64,000 bases of DNA. It comes from Yponomeuta sedellus. Its lineage: Eukaryota > Arthropoda > Insecta > Lepidoptera > Yponomeutidae. Below, piece after piece: positions 54,721 to 64,000 of this stretch (its first letter is position 1; each line of letters starts with the position of its first letter). The position numbers and the translations under genes are program-made. Location: NCBI GenBank assembly GCA_934045075.1, contig OW203730.1:5964785-6028784 (forward strand), written 5' to 3'. The notes under the pieces are model-generated. The model saw only the letters and a list, made by a program, of their open reading frames with translations. It was not told the DNA's origin and did not search any database.

Positions 54721-55185
54721 ACATACTCGTAACTTCGGTCGAGAAAAGTACGCACCTACCTACATAAACGCAAGAGTTGAATGACCCGAAGGTCACGAGT
54801 TAGACAGCTATTATAAAGGTACCGCATCGCTCTAAACCTATTCCTTAGTTCGATGGAAATGTCACTGTTAGGTTAATATGCGCAGAACCTCACACCTAGT
54901 GTTATCTAACAATCATTGATATTAAATATTGACAGAAGTTGTAATCAATACGTTTAGTAGGTACTAAATCAGAATTAAAATGCTATAATTTTCTAACGGG
55001 TTTAGACAGATTTACCTACCTTACCCTAATTGAATCGAGACATTAAACGTAACGCTTTTATCTACCTGATTTAATAGCTTCGATAGGAAACATTGAGGAG
55101 ACACAAATTCACTTATTTGACAATTTAAAATGATCCTAAGAGACGAATAATGACCGCGTATGTGGGGAGCTGGGGAAATACTTAC
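54721..55185. other. Unassigned DNA
   Basis: No repeat recognised; lies just downstream of the candidate microexon on its strand. Confidence 0.35.
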
Positions 55186-55209
55186 TCTCATCATACAACT
55201 CTGGATACC
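55186..55209 (-). CDS. Candidate 24-nt microexon, A2M-family gene
   Basis: A textbook acceptor (CCCCCTTTTCTTTCAG) and a textbook donor (GAGA|GTAAGTAT) lie only 24 nt apart on the minus strand. Read in phase 1 on both sides the exon gives YPELYDE. Its last base plus AT from 50336 gives Asn, so the chain reads YPELYDENDVQNKTAIDG without a stop. All the proposed and clear introns except the one after 6537 would then be phase 1. This is inference: another use of the exon, or a chance pair of sites, cannot be excluded from the sequence alone. Confidence 0.33.
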
Positions 55210-55407
55210 CTGAAAGAAAAGGGGGAGCCTACCTAACATTCCCAACCCAGTAAGCTAATGAATTTAACCACCAACAAATTGTTTCAGCAAAGCAAACCCC
55301 ATTTATATTTAATCGTGTGTATGTGTGAGTGCCTATGGTGTTTCCCTAGTCACAGCTATTACCTATCGCTATCCTCCCTAACTCCGGAAAACCTAACTGT
55401 TTCAAGT

Positions 55408-55450
55408 CATTAAATTATTTTTAATGCACTAACTCGTGCTAAGGACTGAC
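55408..55450 (-). mobile_element. SINE-A tail scrap
   Basis: ttatttttaatgcactaac followed by tcgtgctaaggac. Confidence 0.6.
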
Positions 55451-56278
55451 TTGACTTGACGCAGTTAGCTTTCAGACTTTCTGGCCGGCCAGAGTGTGTA
55501 GCCTAGGGTGTGTATGCGTAAGTGGTTTATGGGATCGGTACCACTTACAGGGTAAGAATATACGGAATATAATACATAGATATGTTATGGGTGCAAAGTG
55601 CCAGAGGGCTGGAATCGTCTGTCACGCAGGGAAATAGCAGGGGGAAAATTGCTATACCACAAATGCTAGTGGAAGGAGATCTAACACCACATTCACAAGA
55701 AGCATTTTAACCCAATTTTCAAGCTAGATAATTAATATGAAATTATCTCAATTAAGTAATTAATTATGACATGTAATTATATAGGAAAATTGTTTTACAA
55801 ATAAAATAAATTGGGCACACCTCCGGTGAAGGGATTCTTTAAACCTTTCAACCAAAGCAGACTCAGATTCAGCCGTAGCATAGTAAGCAGAGCTAGATAT
55901 TGGAATTCCTCATTTAGTCTGTCAAATCAACTGTATAAGGCTACCAAGTGAATTCGCTCTAAATTCACACGTTTGTATGCGGAATTAAATATGATGCAAA
56001 TCTCTGAAAGCTATGGCACAGACATGTCATTGATAACCTCGTGTGCCTACATCGAGTCGAGTAGGTATTCGACAAAAGCTAGCCACACGGCCTATCCCTA
56101 ACATGCCCTTGCCACCGAGAGTTTTGTTTTGCACACATTTATTTCCCCAAAAACGCTGTACACTGTGGAGAAAAAGGGTTAGTTCACAATTTATTTCGCG
56201 GAAGCTACACTAATCACAAATGCTGAAAACCATATTTTTACGCGGAAACCTTCTAGCTAATTGTACGGAATACTCACC

Positions 56279-56548
56279 AAAACCGTTCCTAACATTTACA
56301 CTTTTTACTTTCAAATCTAATTCCCTAGCTCCGAAAGTACCTCTAAACCTGAGACTTCACACCAGGGCTGATACACTAGAACGCAATGCCCACAGATGAT
56401 GCTAGGTCACAAATCCAAAGCCACTTTCCTATCACCGAATTTAAATGCAATCGAAACTCCCCAGTTCTAATAAATTCACACAAAATGGCGAATTTTCCTA
56501 CGAGCGGAATAGGTGTACGTACTATTGAATTTCCTGGTCCAGAATGCG
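56279..56548 (-). other. Candidate 5' untranslated first exon
   Basis: This is the stretch from the expected start site below the TATA box to a strong donor (TTTTG|GTGAGTAT). It holds no ATG until the last 18 bases, where the frame reads MLGTVL up to the donor. The proposed intron 56163-56278 is 116 nt, starts GTGAGT and ends CCCTTTTTCTCCACAG, a normal insect size. After splicing, the small frame stops within a few codons (MLGTVLCTAFLGK), so it is an upstream ORF or the true start lies elsewhere. A later ATG at about 55882 begins MLRLNLSLLWLKG and meets a weak donor near 55823 in the phase the microexon needs; this is speculative. Confidence 0.3.
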
Positions 56549-56570
56549 TGCGCGCCGCTGGCGCCTCGGC

Positions 56571-56580
56571 CTTTTTATAG
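56571..56580 (-). promoter_or_regulatory. TATA box in a GC-rich promoter-like block
   Basis: On the minus strand CTATAAAAAG sits in a GC-rich island (about 56535-56625) unlike the AT-rich surroundings. A CCAAT box lies about 90 bases upstream at 56666-56670. Two AAAATGGC motifs (near 56486 and 56606) resemble Pho/YY1 sites. Transcription would start near 56545-56550 and run towards the A2M-family exons. The assignment to that gene is inference. Confidence 0.4.
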
Positions 56581-56639
56581 CCTCGCGAAACAACCCCGCG
56601 CGTCCAAAATGGCTCCGCTACCAATTCCGCTTTGTCTAA

Positions 56640-57550
56640 CCCATCATGAAACCTAATGACACCCGATTGGCCAGCCGAAATCCACCTCCATCTCGTTTCA
56701 GAACTTTAATGTTTTGATATTTTGTAAATTAATTTCCTGTGTCTTAATGTAATACATTATTTATTTTCTATTTATTTATCTCGATATTTCCTGTTTAATT
56801 GATTTGTCTACAATAATTTCTTCTTAACAATTTATTCCAACACACCACTGACCTGCGGCACAATGCTTACAGACAACTAACTAACTTCTGTTAATATAAA
56901 GGTTTAGCGTAATGTTTGTGTTAAAACATCCTTTCAATTTAGTACAGATTCACCTAGAAATACTCTACTTAGGCTACAATTGCGAATTGAATCGTTATAA
57001 TCATTTTAGTAGACGCCGCGGCAACCAGTGGCGCCCAAACCGGTATCGGCTAATCGGAGAACTACAATCCACCAATACAGCAATACTCTAAACTCACACA
57101 CGCAACCCTGTATGAATACGAGAAGAAGCTGCGTTCAACAATATTTAATTATTAGGGATGCCCTAAATGCTACATTTCAAAAGTGATGAATGATTCAATT
57201 CCTTTCCCGAACATTGAATAAATAGCTCTTAGCAGTTCGTGACTAAATATATTACGTGTCATGTTTCATTCCTATTTACGAGTAACAACTTTAGCTATCC
57301 CTCTAGCAACAATTATAAATAATTATACCATTCGCAAATATTATGGTATTAAGTTAATATACTTTGAAATTTTGATTTTATTGAAATAAATAACGTGACA
57401 AGACTATCGAAGGCATAGAGCCATGAAAGAAAGCCAATAAACAATCAAAATAGAAATTACTACGTTGGACAAATTATGTTAAGAATAATAACTGTTATAC
57501 AACAGAAACATACATTACAACATTAGTCCCATACTGTCCCAAGCGACGTG
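56640..57550. other. Unassigned DNA upstream of the promoter-like block
   Basis: Repeat-poor; contains a short GC-rich spot at 57012-57060. No exon on either strand was recognised. Confidence 0.35.
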
Positions 57551-57564
57551 CATGGTTGTTTTAA

Positions 57565-57700
57565 AAAAGTTGAACGGAATCGAACCCGCGTACCGTCCGA
57601 TCTTCGCACTACACCTACCAAATACGTGCGTCACTCGCCTAACTGTAGGTACGTGTCTCGGCAGTCGGCGCCGCCGGTTACTAACGCGGAACGGAATGAG
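57565..57700 (-). mobile_element. tRNA-like SINE head
   Basis: On minus: ttaggcgagtgacgcacgt (box-A region), then gtgcgaagatcggacgg and box B gggttcgattccg. Confidence 0.4.
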
Positions 57701-57949
57701 ACCATGTGGTTTCTTTTATAGACATTAAGTTTATGATTGATTATCATACGAGATTACGTATAGGTGATCTAGATATAAAAAGGGATATGAAGGGAATCAT
57801 TCGAGTTCTTTTTCTTTTGTTTAAATCATTCAACCCCAACACTAGCCTAGATAGTTTAATATCCATTCTCAAATGAAACTAGATGTTTTTTTTTTTAATT
57901 GATTAATTATGAGCTTTATTTATCTTGTTTTTTGTGAATAGACCATTTT

Positions 57950-58465
57950 TTTACAGAGACAATATTACATCGATGTGATTAGTTTCCTTTCACGACAAGA
58001 CACATTAATAACCTCTGAAAGCAGCCGTAAAGAACATTTAGTGATCTCAGTCTCGGCTAGATGGAGCTAGTAGTTATTTTGATTTATTGAGTTTTATTAA
58101 ATTAATTGTTTAAGTGAATATATTACTTTTACAAAGTCTCTAATATTACATCGGTGCGTTATACATTAGTTTTCTTTCATGACAAGACATATTAAAAGCT
58201 TTTTAAAGAAATTGAAAGTAGTATTAAAGAAAGTTTAGTGAACCTATTCTTACCTAGATGGAGTTAGTAGTTATTTGATTGATTATAAGTTTTAGTAATT
58301 TTTATTGTTTAAGTGAATATAATACTTTTACCAAGTCTCTGATATTACATCGGTGTGTTATAAATTAGTTTCCCTTCATAACAATATGTATTATCGACAT
58401 ACTACAGAGTTTAAACGTAGCATTAATTATCGTTTTGTGATTCTATTCTCTCCTAGGTAGGGGCT
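57950..58465. repeat. Three diverged tandem units of about 181/199 bp
   Basis: atattacatcg(g/a)tg recurs at 57962, 58143 and 58342, each followed by attagttt(c/t)c(t)ttca, acaa-ga/ta and later tagatggag(c/t)tagtagtta and ttgtttaagtgaata. Confidence 0.75.
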
Positions 58466-58469
58466 AAAT

Positions 58470-59585
58470 TGAATGTTTTAGAGATTATTCTTATTTATAT
58501 CTTTAGTATATGGTTTTCTGTCTTAAAATCACTAACATAAAATCGCTGTGAATAACTCAGTATACTTTGATAACCATAACATTACCTCAACACGGAATTT
58601 TACCTACTTAACTACTAGGTAAATAAATGCTTATAAAATCTACAAGCGCGTGCAAAAACAAGAAAGATATTGAAATTTGTTCTTATAATCTACTATTTTA
58701 ATAGTGATAGCAATTAACATTTGATTTGAAAGCAGTTAAAGGGAATCTACTTCCCAGCCGCCGATAGCGCCATCTATCTGTTAGGATGAAATGCCGTGTC
58801 ACAAGTGATAGGTAGCGGACGAGTTTTTTCCAATCGATAGTCTATTAGTTGTGCGTTCGTCCACTGCAGATGTCGTTGTAACTTATTATTTTATTCCATT
58901 ATTTATTTAGTCATCCCTAAATTCTTGTTGCACAATTTAATCTAGGTATAACAAACCCTGTTAGAAAACAAAATAATGTCTAGCTGTATTTCAGTCTTCG
59001 AATAGACTACTACATAAAGAATCCTATTGCATAATTTTGTTTTGTTTAAAAATGCAAATTGGCCCAGCGGCGACAGACGCCGATCTCCACCGGAAGGCCG
59101 CGGGATCGAACCCAGCCTCACTCAGCAAGCGGAATGTTTTTCTTTTCTTTTTATGACTAATAACGGAAATGTCGATTAGTACACAAACAAACCTCAACAA
59201 ATCCCCAGAAAGCGTCCCCGCTACGAAACTTATGTGTTGTATTTATAGATTTATTGTAATGCCTAACTTGAATGATAAGGACCTTCTAACGACTAAAGTG
59301 CCTACCTACCTAATCAATCTCGTTAAATAGTGTTTCCGCGATTTTACTACGTAACCTATCTCGAACCAAACTCGCACAGAACACAATTCAAATTTATATT
59401 AACGATCGTGAGCACTTTTATGGACCTTGGTCCGTTACAAACGCCATGCTTGATGGAATTCGAATGAGAAAATAGATGTGTAATGATTCTGTCCAGTTAT
59501 CTTATCTTATTTTTATGCGTCAAAAGTGTAAACCTTCGACTATTTTCCGTCTACGCTTTCAATTCGCATGGGCGAGAAACGGCCC
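58470..59585. other. Unassigned DNA with one tRNA-like scrap
   Basis: 59052-59125 (ggcccagcggcgacagacg, gcgggatcgaacccagc) looks like a tRNA-type SINE head; the rest is not recognised. Confidence 0.4.
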
Positions 59586-59588
59586 CCG

Positions 59589-59760
59589 GGTCGGACTTTT
59601 CCGATATAACAACACCCGTAAGTAAATCCGGACTAAAAGTCTACAAAACCTTATTTTAGTATTTCTTAATGACTCGCGAAGCTCATACATGGTTATATAT
59701 TAAATGGGTCTAATCGCGATTATTTACTAGGCAAAACGCAATCACATTTTCCCTACAGTT
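59589..59760. repeat. Terminal piece of the foldback element followed by family E
   Basis: 59589-59645 equals the last 57 bp of the 41777 element (ending gactaaaagtctaca). 59660-59755 has cttaatgactcgcgaagc and gggtctaatcgcgattatt. Confidence 0.75.
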
Positions 59761-59999
59761 TTCTCATCTTCCTAATTTTTCACACGCGGTAAACAAACAG
59801 AATTCAACAAAAGTGGGGCTGTAGCATCTATCGCTTTGTAACACCCAGGGATTTATTTGAGCGAACGATATCGTTCCAATCAGCATTGCCAGTTTAAATG
59901 TCGCGTAAGACCAAAGCCCGGAGCCCAACCGTGTCTAACCATGTCTAATCTGGCATAGAACAAATTTGTACAGAATTTGATTCTGTCGCTGTACATTTT

Positions 60000-60066
60000 G
60001 CCTAAGATGTAACATAACATAACACTACATTTACATACAGGCACATACATTGCTTCTGGCCCCACA
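60000..60066 (-). mobile_element. SINE-C tail scrap
   Basis: acatttacatacaggcacat, acattgcttctggccccac; compare 47460-47505. Confidence 0.6.
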
Positions 60067-60112
60067 CTACTTTCTGTGCTATGTATACTAATATTATGAA
60101 GAGGAAAAGTTA

Positions 60113-60240
60113 TAAAAACCTGTTTAGAGGCTTAAAATGAGAAAAGAAAACCCATGCCGGGATTCGAACCCGCGACCTCTGGTTAGGTTTTTAAAATTGT
60201 CCTTAGCACGGGTTAGTGCATTAAAAATAAAAATACTATA
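60113..60240. mobile_element. SINE-A, collapsed foldback
   Basis: A reversed piece (aaaacctgtttagaggctta, box-B region gggattcgaacccgcg) up to cctctgg is joined directly to a forward tail (ttaggtttttaaaattgtc, ccttagcacgggttagtgc). Confidence 0.75.
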
Positions 60241-60555
60241 ATCATGTGGGTACAGCGATATAATTCCGATGTAAAAACCTAACTGCAAAGTAGGTAGTCG
60301 GGGCTGTAAGTGGTGCAATCTACTTCAGCCAGATGTCGCTGCCTGTACGTAATACAGAGAATAGTGTAAAGAGGTTCGAAATTTCACTGGTGCCGGTGAG
60401 TCGCCCATTAGCTCAGTTGGAAAGAGCGCTGGCACGGATAGCCAGAGGTCGCGGGTTCGAATCCCGGCATGGGTGGAATTTTTAGCCTCTAAATAGGTTT
60501 TTAAAATTGTCCTTAGCACGGGTTAGTGCATTAAAAATAAAAATAGTATAATGAG
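60241..60555 (+). mobile_element. SINE-A, reference full-length copy
   Basis: Head atgtgggtacagcgatat, aacctaactgcaaagtagg, gccagatgtcgctgcctg, agaggttcgaaatttcac; tRNA-like part with box A (ttagctcagttggaaagagc), anticodon arm ctggc-acggata-gccag and box B (gggttcgaatccc); then cctctaaataggttttta and the end ccttagcacgggttagtgc, ttaaaaataaaaatagtat. Confidence 0.9.
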
Positions 60556-60559
60556 GAAA

Positions 60560-61795
60560 AGTTAGTTACTTGTATTTCCTAATGACTCCCGATGTTCGTA
60601 CCTAGTTATGCATCAAGTGAATGTTGTGGGTCGGGCCGCCGCGAATTTTTTTTTACCCGATTGCGGTGGAGTCCAAAAGGAGGAGAAGGTAATGTGTTTG
60701 ACTCGTATGTATATATGTAGGTATGACCGATTCTTTATTCCCTCGTACCTTATTAACCAATGGTCAGATTTTGACAAATAAGATCTCAATTGATTCTTTC
60801 TGTTTAAGCGAGTGTTATAGACAAAATCAGCATTAACGTAAGAATGGTAAAAAATCAGTAAAAAGAATAAAATAAAAAATATCTAACAACCGGACTGCTA
60901 CGCACTGACTATTAAGCGGACGGGAACCAAATTCACCAATTTAACTCATTGCAAAGTATCTAGTTGGGTCCTGCCTAATTGGTAGTCTACGCTCGGCAGT
61001 CGGTTTTTTAAATATATTTTGTTGCAGGTTTTAGTGCTGTAAAATGCTACAAACCATCTTTTTTCCATTTTCGAACATCTCTCACACCCCACCACTTGCA
61101 TCATGTTAGTTTATACTCGTAGTGACTGACCTTGTATCTACGTAATGTAGATTTGTACAGCGTCCAGTGGCATCTTCACACACACTAAATGGGTGAAGGG
61201 ACCTTTCTGACGCTGCAGTCTTTGAGATATTGTTTTAAGATAGAATAGACTTGTCCAACACCTATACCTAAAAGCTTAGTCGACCTAGCCCACAGGAAAT
61301 ACTAGTCAATATGTGCGGAGCCAACCAAGCTAAGAGTTTCCTCACTATGTGATCATTAACAGTTAGCGTGTAGTATTGCAACTGCAAATTCGTAAACGTA
61401 CCTAGGTACCCAGCAAACACTTCTAGAATTTTAGCGCTAAGCAGTGAAACTTCTAAGTCTCTCATTTCGGATGGTTGGGAGCGGAGATAAATTTGATTAC
61501 CCTCTGGAAATTCGCTCCATTGAGCTCTAACCCCGCCTTGCTTAGGTACCTTCGCTGTGACAAACGCGGTACCACCGGTGAGACTGTTTCGCTTTTAGTG
61601 GCGTTTGTTTCTCCAGTTTCTGTTCCCTTTACTAGCTTAGCTTTATATATCTCTTACCTACACGTGAAATTAACGAGTATGGTCACGATTGTGTATTAGG
61701 CAAACTTCACAAAATTAGCCAAAATTTGTGTTTATTTATGACAGGAATATGTAACAAAAACTTTCTGAGATCTAGGTTCAACAGTTATATTAAAA
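60560..61795. other. Unassigned DNA
   Basis: 61130-61245 (ctacgtaatgtagatttg, cagcgtccagtggcatcttc, acactaaatgggtga) repeats a stretch at 6905-7010, a further dispersed repeat. No gene is supported. Confidence 0.45.
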
Positions 61796-61797
61796 AT

Positions 61798-62075
61798 AAA
61801 AATAGTATAGGTAATCATGTGGGTACAGTGATATCGTTCCGATGTAAAACCTAACTGTAAAGTAGGTAGTCGGGGCTGTAAGTGATGCAATTTGCTTAAG
61901 CCAGATGTCGCTGCCTGTACGTAATACAGAGAATGTAAAGAGGTTCGAAATTTCATTGATGCCGGTGAGTCGCCCATTGGCTCAATTGGTAGAGCGCTGG
62001 CACGGATAGCCAGAGGTTGCGGGTTCGAATCCCGGCATGGGTGAAATTTTTAGCCTCTAAATAGGTTTTTAAGTT
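61798..62075 (+). mobile_element. SINE-A
   Basis: Starts after ttaaaaataaaaatagtata with atcatgtgggtacagtgata; complete tRNA-like part (ggctcaattggtagagcgct, gttgcgggttcgaatccc) and cctctaaataggttttta; the final tail is absent. Confidence 0.85.
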
Positions 62076-62439
62076 ATATTAACGAAAGAATTTCCATTAT
62101 TGTCTTAACTCCAGACGCATATACTTCAAAATCATGCAAGTGAATCCGGAATTCTGTTAATAAATGCTTACGAAAGTCTTAGTTAAGCAACAGGAATTTC
62201 GAAAAAAAAAATTATGATTGATATCTCGAACTCCACCACAATGGGATCTTTTCATTAATAAATGTAGGTAGCTTTGCCTCAGTAATTTATAAATCCAGTA
62301 ATGAAACAGGTGGCAACCAAGTTGATGGTTTAAACTGAACGTGGAAACAAGATTTCATTTTCATAGACTAGTAGGCCTCTTTCTGTCAGGGAAAAAGGGG
62401 ACATATTTGTGATATCGTAAAGTTATTGTCATTGACATT

Positions 62440-62490
62440 ACGCTTCACTGCTGGAGCCCCAGCAGTGAAAACATACAAGGGTTGATATAG
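62440..62490 (+). mobile_element. 5S-derived SINE tail scrap
   Basis: agccccagcagtgaaaac and atacaagggttgatata. Confidence 0.6.
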
Positions 62491-64000
62491 ACATTAGGCT
62501 TTCTTTTTTTCCATTAAAATTGTAAATGGCATTTGGTTTTTCGATGGATGCGCAAAGTTTTTCAATGTAAAAACATCGTAAAGTAATCAGTTATACCTAT
62601 ATTCTATTAAACGGCCTAGCCAGAGCTGGAAAGCTTTAACCGGGTTTAGATCTTCCGAATCGTCCCACTTGTGATATATATCCTGGCTGAAACCGTCAGT
62701 TGAAAGCGGAACAAGCCGTACTGTGCTAACGTAGACACGACTCGGCAAAGCGAATCAACCCCGCGCCGCGTAATTTAGGATTTTGGAACGCACCCAATGT
62801 TACCGGCTTATACGAAACAACGAAAATACAGGTGAAATGTTCCTAGGTAGTGTTCTAGAGCGTTTTCAGTTGGGGTTAACCCATGCAATTGGTCATAGTA
62901 GTTCAACTGCGTAAAAAATGGGGAATAACTATAAGAGTTGCACAGTTTTCTTCCTTTTGGTACTATTTTGGTCACCACGCTCTCTCGCGTGAGGATTCTT
63001 TGGCTACTATATTCTACTATACTCTATATTCTAGTAAATGACATATAAACGATTTACACCCGATAGCGACCCGTTTTCGTTGTTTGTGGATTAGCAAGTG
63101 ACCCCGACTACCAAATTGAATCACATTGTGATTGTTTACTGAAAGTATATTTTAATTTACAACCGACATCTTTATCTCTGTATGATTCATGTGTACCTGA
63201 AGTTTAAAATAAAACCCTTCAAGAATAAAAAGATAACGCACTAAGACTGATAGAAATACGTACTTAAACAACCTATTCTTCGCTGTGGAATTTAACTTAG
63301 TTGTATATCTCTTGTGTTATTTTCTCCTCCCATCTCGTTTTCGAGATCCTGAAACGGCGAAATTGCGTGCGACCCGAGATTTTCAGCGCTAATTGTTTTC
63401 AATTCGGCCTAGCCTCTGAACCGACGGATTAAACTTTAATTCCACTTGTCTAGAATGCACTTACAGGAGCGGAAATGACTGTCATTTTCGCTGATGTTCT
63501 CCCGTTCCAGCTCAAGGGCTGTCGGTAGCATGATCTTCTATCTTGCACGCGAGAGGCAGATAAGGAATCGCCCCTCCCGCATTCAAGAAGCAGGTGTAAG
63601 CGAGACGGCGGGAGTATTAGTATAGTTGTGAAATGAAATGAAATGAAAAGGTTTTATTCCAAGTAGCGCAGAAACTGCAGCTTAATGAACGTTATAATTC
63701 TAACTAGGTGTCCATTTCAAAATCTAGATCATTTTGGAGAAAAAATTGACAAAAAAAAACTCCAAACTTAGTCTTTTCAAAGTCCTTACTTAACAAAGCT
63801 TACATAATTATTATAATACATAGAACTCATACATTGTACTGGCTTTAATTCCAGACTTCATTGTCATCTAAATAATCATTTATGTAGTAGCCCTTTTGGC
63901 ACAAAGTGTGCTTAACATATTTTTTGAACCGCGATTCAGGCCAGCTTTATTATCTTACAAATCCACAAACCTGCACATGCCCACATTTTACCCACACACA
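62491..64000. other. Unassigned DNA
   Basis: No exon recognised. A LINE-like reversed tail, gaaatgaaatgaaatgaaaa followed by ggttttattcc, lies at about 63632-63662. Confidence 0.4.

Noticed and set aside
56376..56624. An 82-codon minus-strand frame starting MVAEPFWTRG
   Set aside because: It runs through the TATA box and promoter-like block and has no recognisable domain.
60405..60475. A functional tRNA gene inside SINE-A
   Set aside because: The cloverleaf is fairly good, but the same sequence recurs about 15 times with one fixed SINE body on either side.

Overview
The window is non-coding-rich, AT-rich animal DNA that looks lepidopteran (moth or butterfly). The support is qualitative. Its dispersed repeats are types I know from Lepidoptera: tRNA-like SINEs, CR1/Jockey-like and RTE-like LINE tails, piggyBac remnants and short inverted-repeat elements. 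The coding pieces have canonical GT-AG introns. No bacterial-type operon, CRISPR array or intact tRNA/rRNA gene was seen.

One host gene can be supported. It runs on the minus strand across most of the window and encodes an alpha-2-macroglobulin / thioester-protein (TEP/CD109/A2M) family protein. Three exons are clear: 45009-45194 (end of MG1 and start of MG2), 36927-37052 (core of MG2) and 6537-6760 (end of MG2, then the entry into MG4). Their split codons join exactly in phase 1, and the introns are about 8 and 30 kb. Two further short exons are proposed upstream, at 50283-50336 and a 24-nt microexon at 55186-55209, because they continue the same phase-1 chain. A TATA-box promoter with a 5' exon at about 56.1-56.6 kb on the same strand may be the gene start. 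The rest of the protein, including any thioester motif, would lie to the left of position 1.

Nearly everything else is transposable-element sediment inside these introns. The main families are: (1) SINE-A, a tRNA-like SINE of about 310 bp with about 15 copies, many joined to inverted pieces of themselves; (2) a 5S-rRNA-derived SINE with about 11 copies, one with an 11-bp target-site duplication; (3) SINE-B and SINE-C, two other tRNA-like SINEs; (4) a CR1/Jockey-like LINE, including a 5'-truncated copy with an open 417-codon reverse-transcriptase frame nested in a SINE-B; (5) RTE-like and other LINE fragments; (6) an internally deleted piggyBac-like transposase; (7) several foldback/MITE elements with long, nearly perfect arms.

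Region by region: 1-6.5 kb, repeats and one MITE; 6.5 kb, A2M exon; 7-10.3 kb, SINE cluster; 10.3-15 kb, mostly unassigned AT-rich DNA; 15.1 kb, a degraded CRAL-TRIO-like fragment; 17.3-18.3 kb, piggyBac remnant; 19.3-20.2 kb, a multiply interrupted 5S SINE; 21-29 kb, mixed repeats; 29.2-30.9 kb, LINE in SINE; 31-36.7 kb, MITE/SINE mosaic and diverged tandem repeats; 36.9 kb, A2M exon; 37.4-44.8 kb, foldbacks and SINEs; 45.0 kb, A2M exon; 45.5-53 kb, SINEs, a CATA microsatellite and a 650-bp inverted repeat; 53-59 kb, relatively repeat-poor with three diverged tandem arrays and the candidate promoter; 59-64 kb, SINE-A copies and unassigned DNA.
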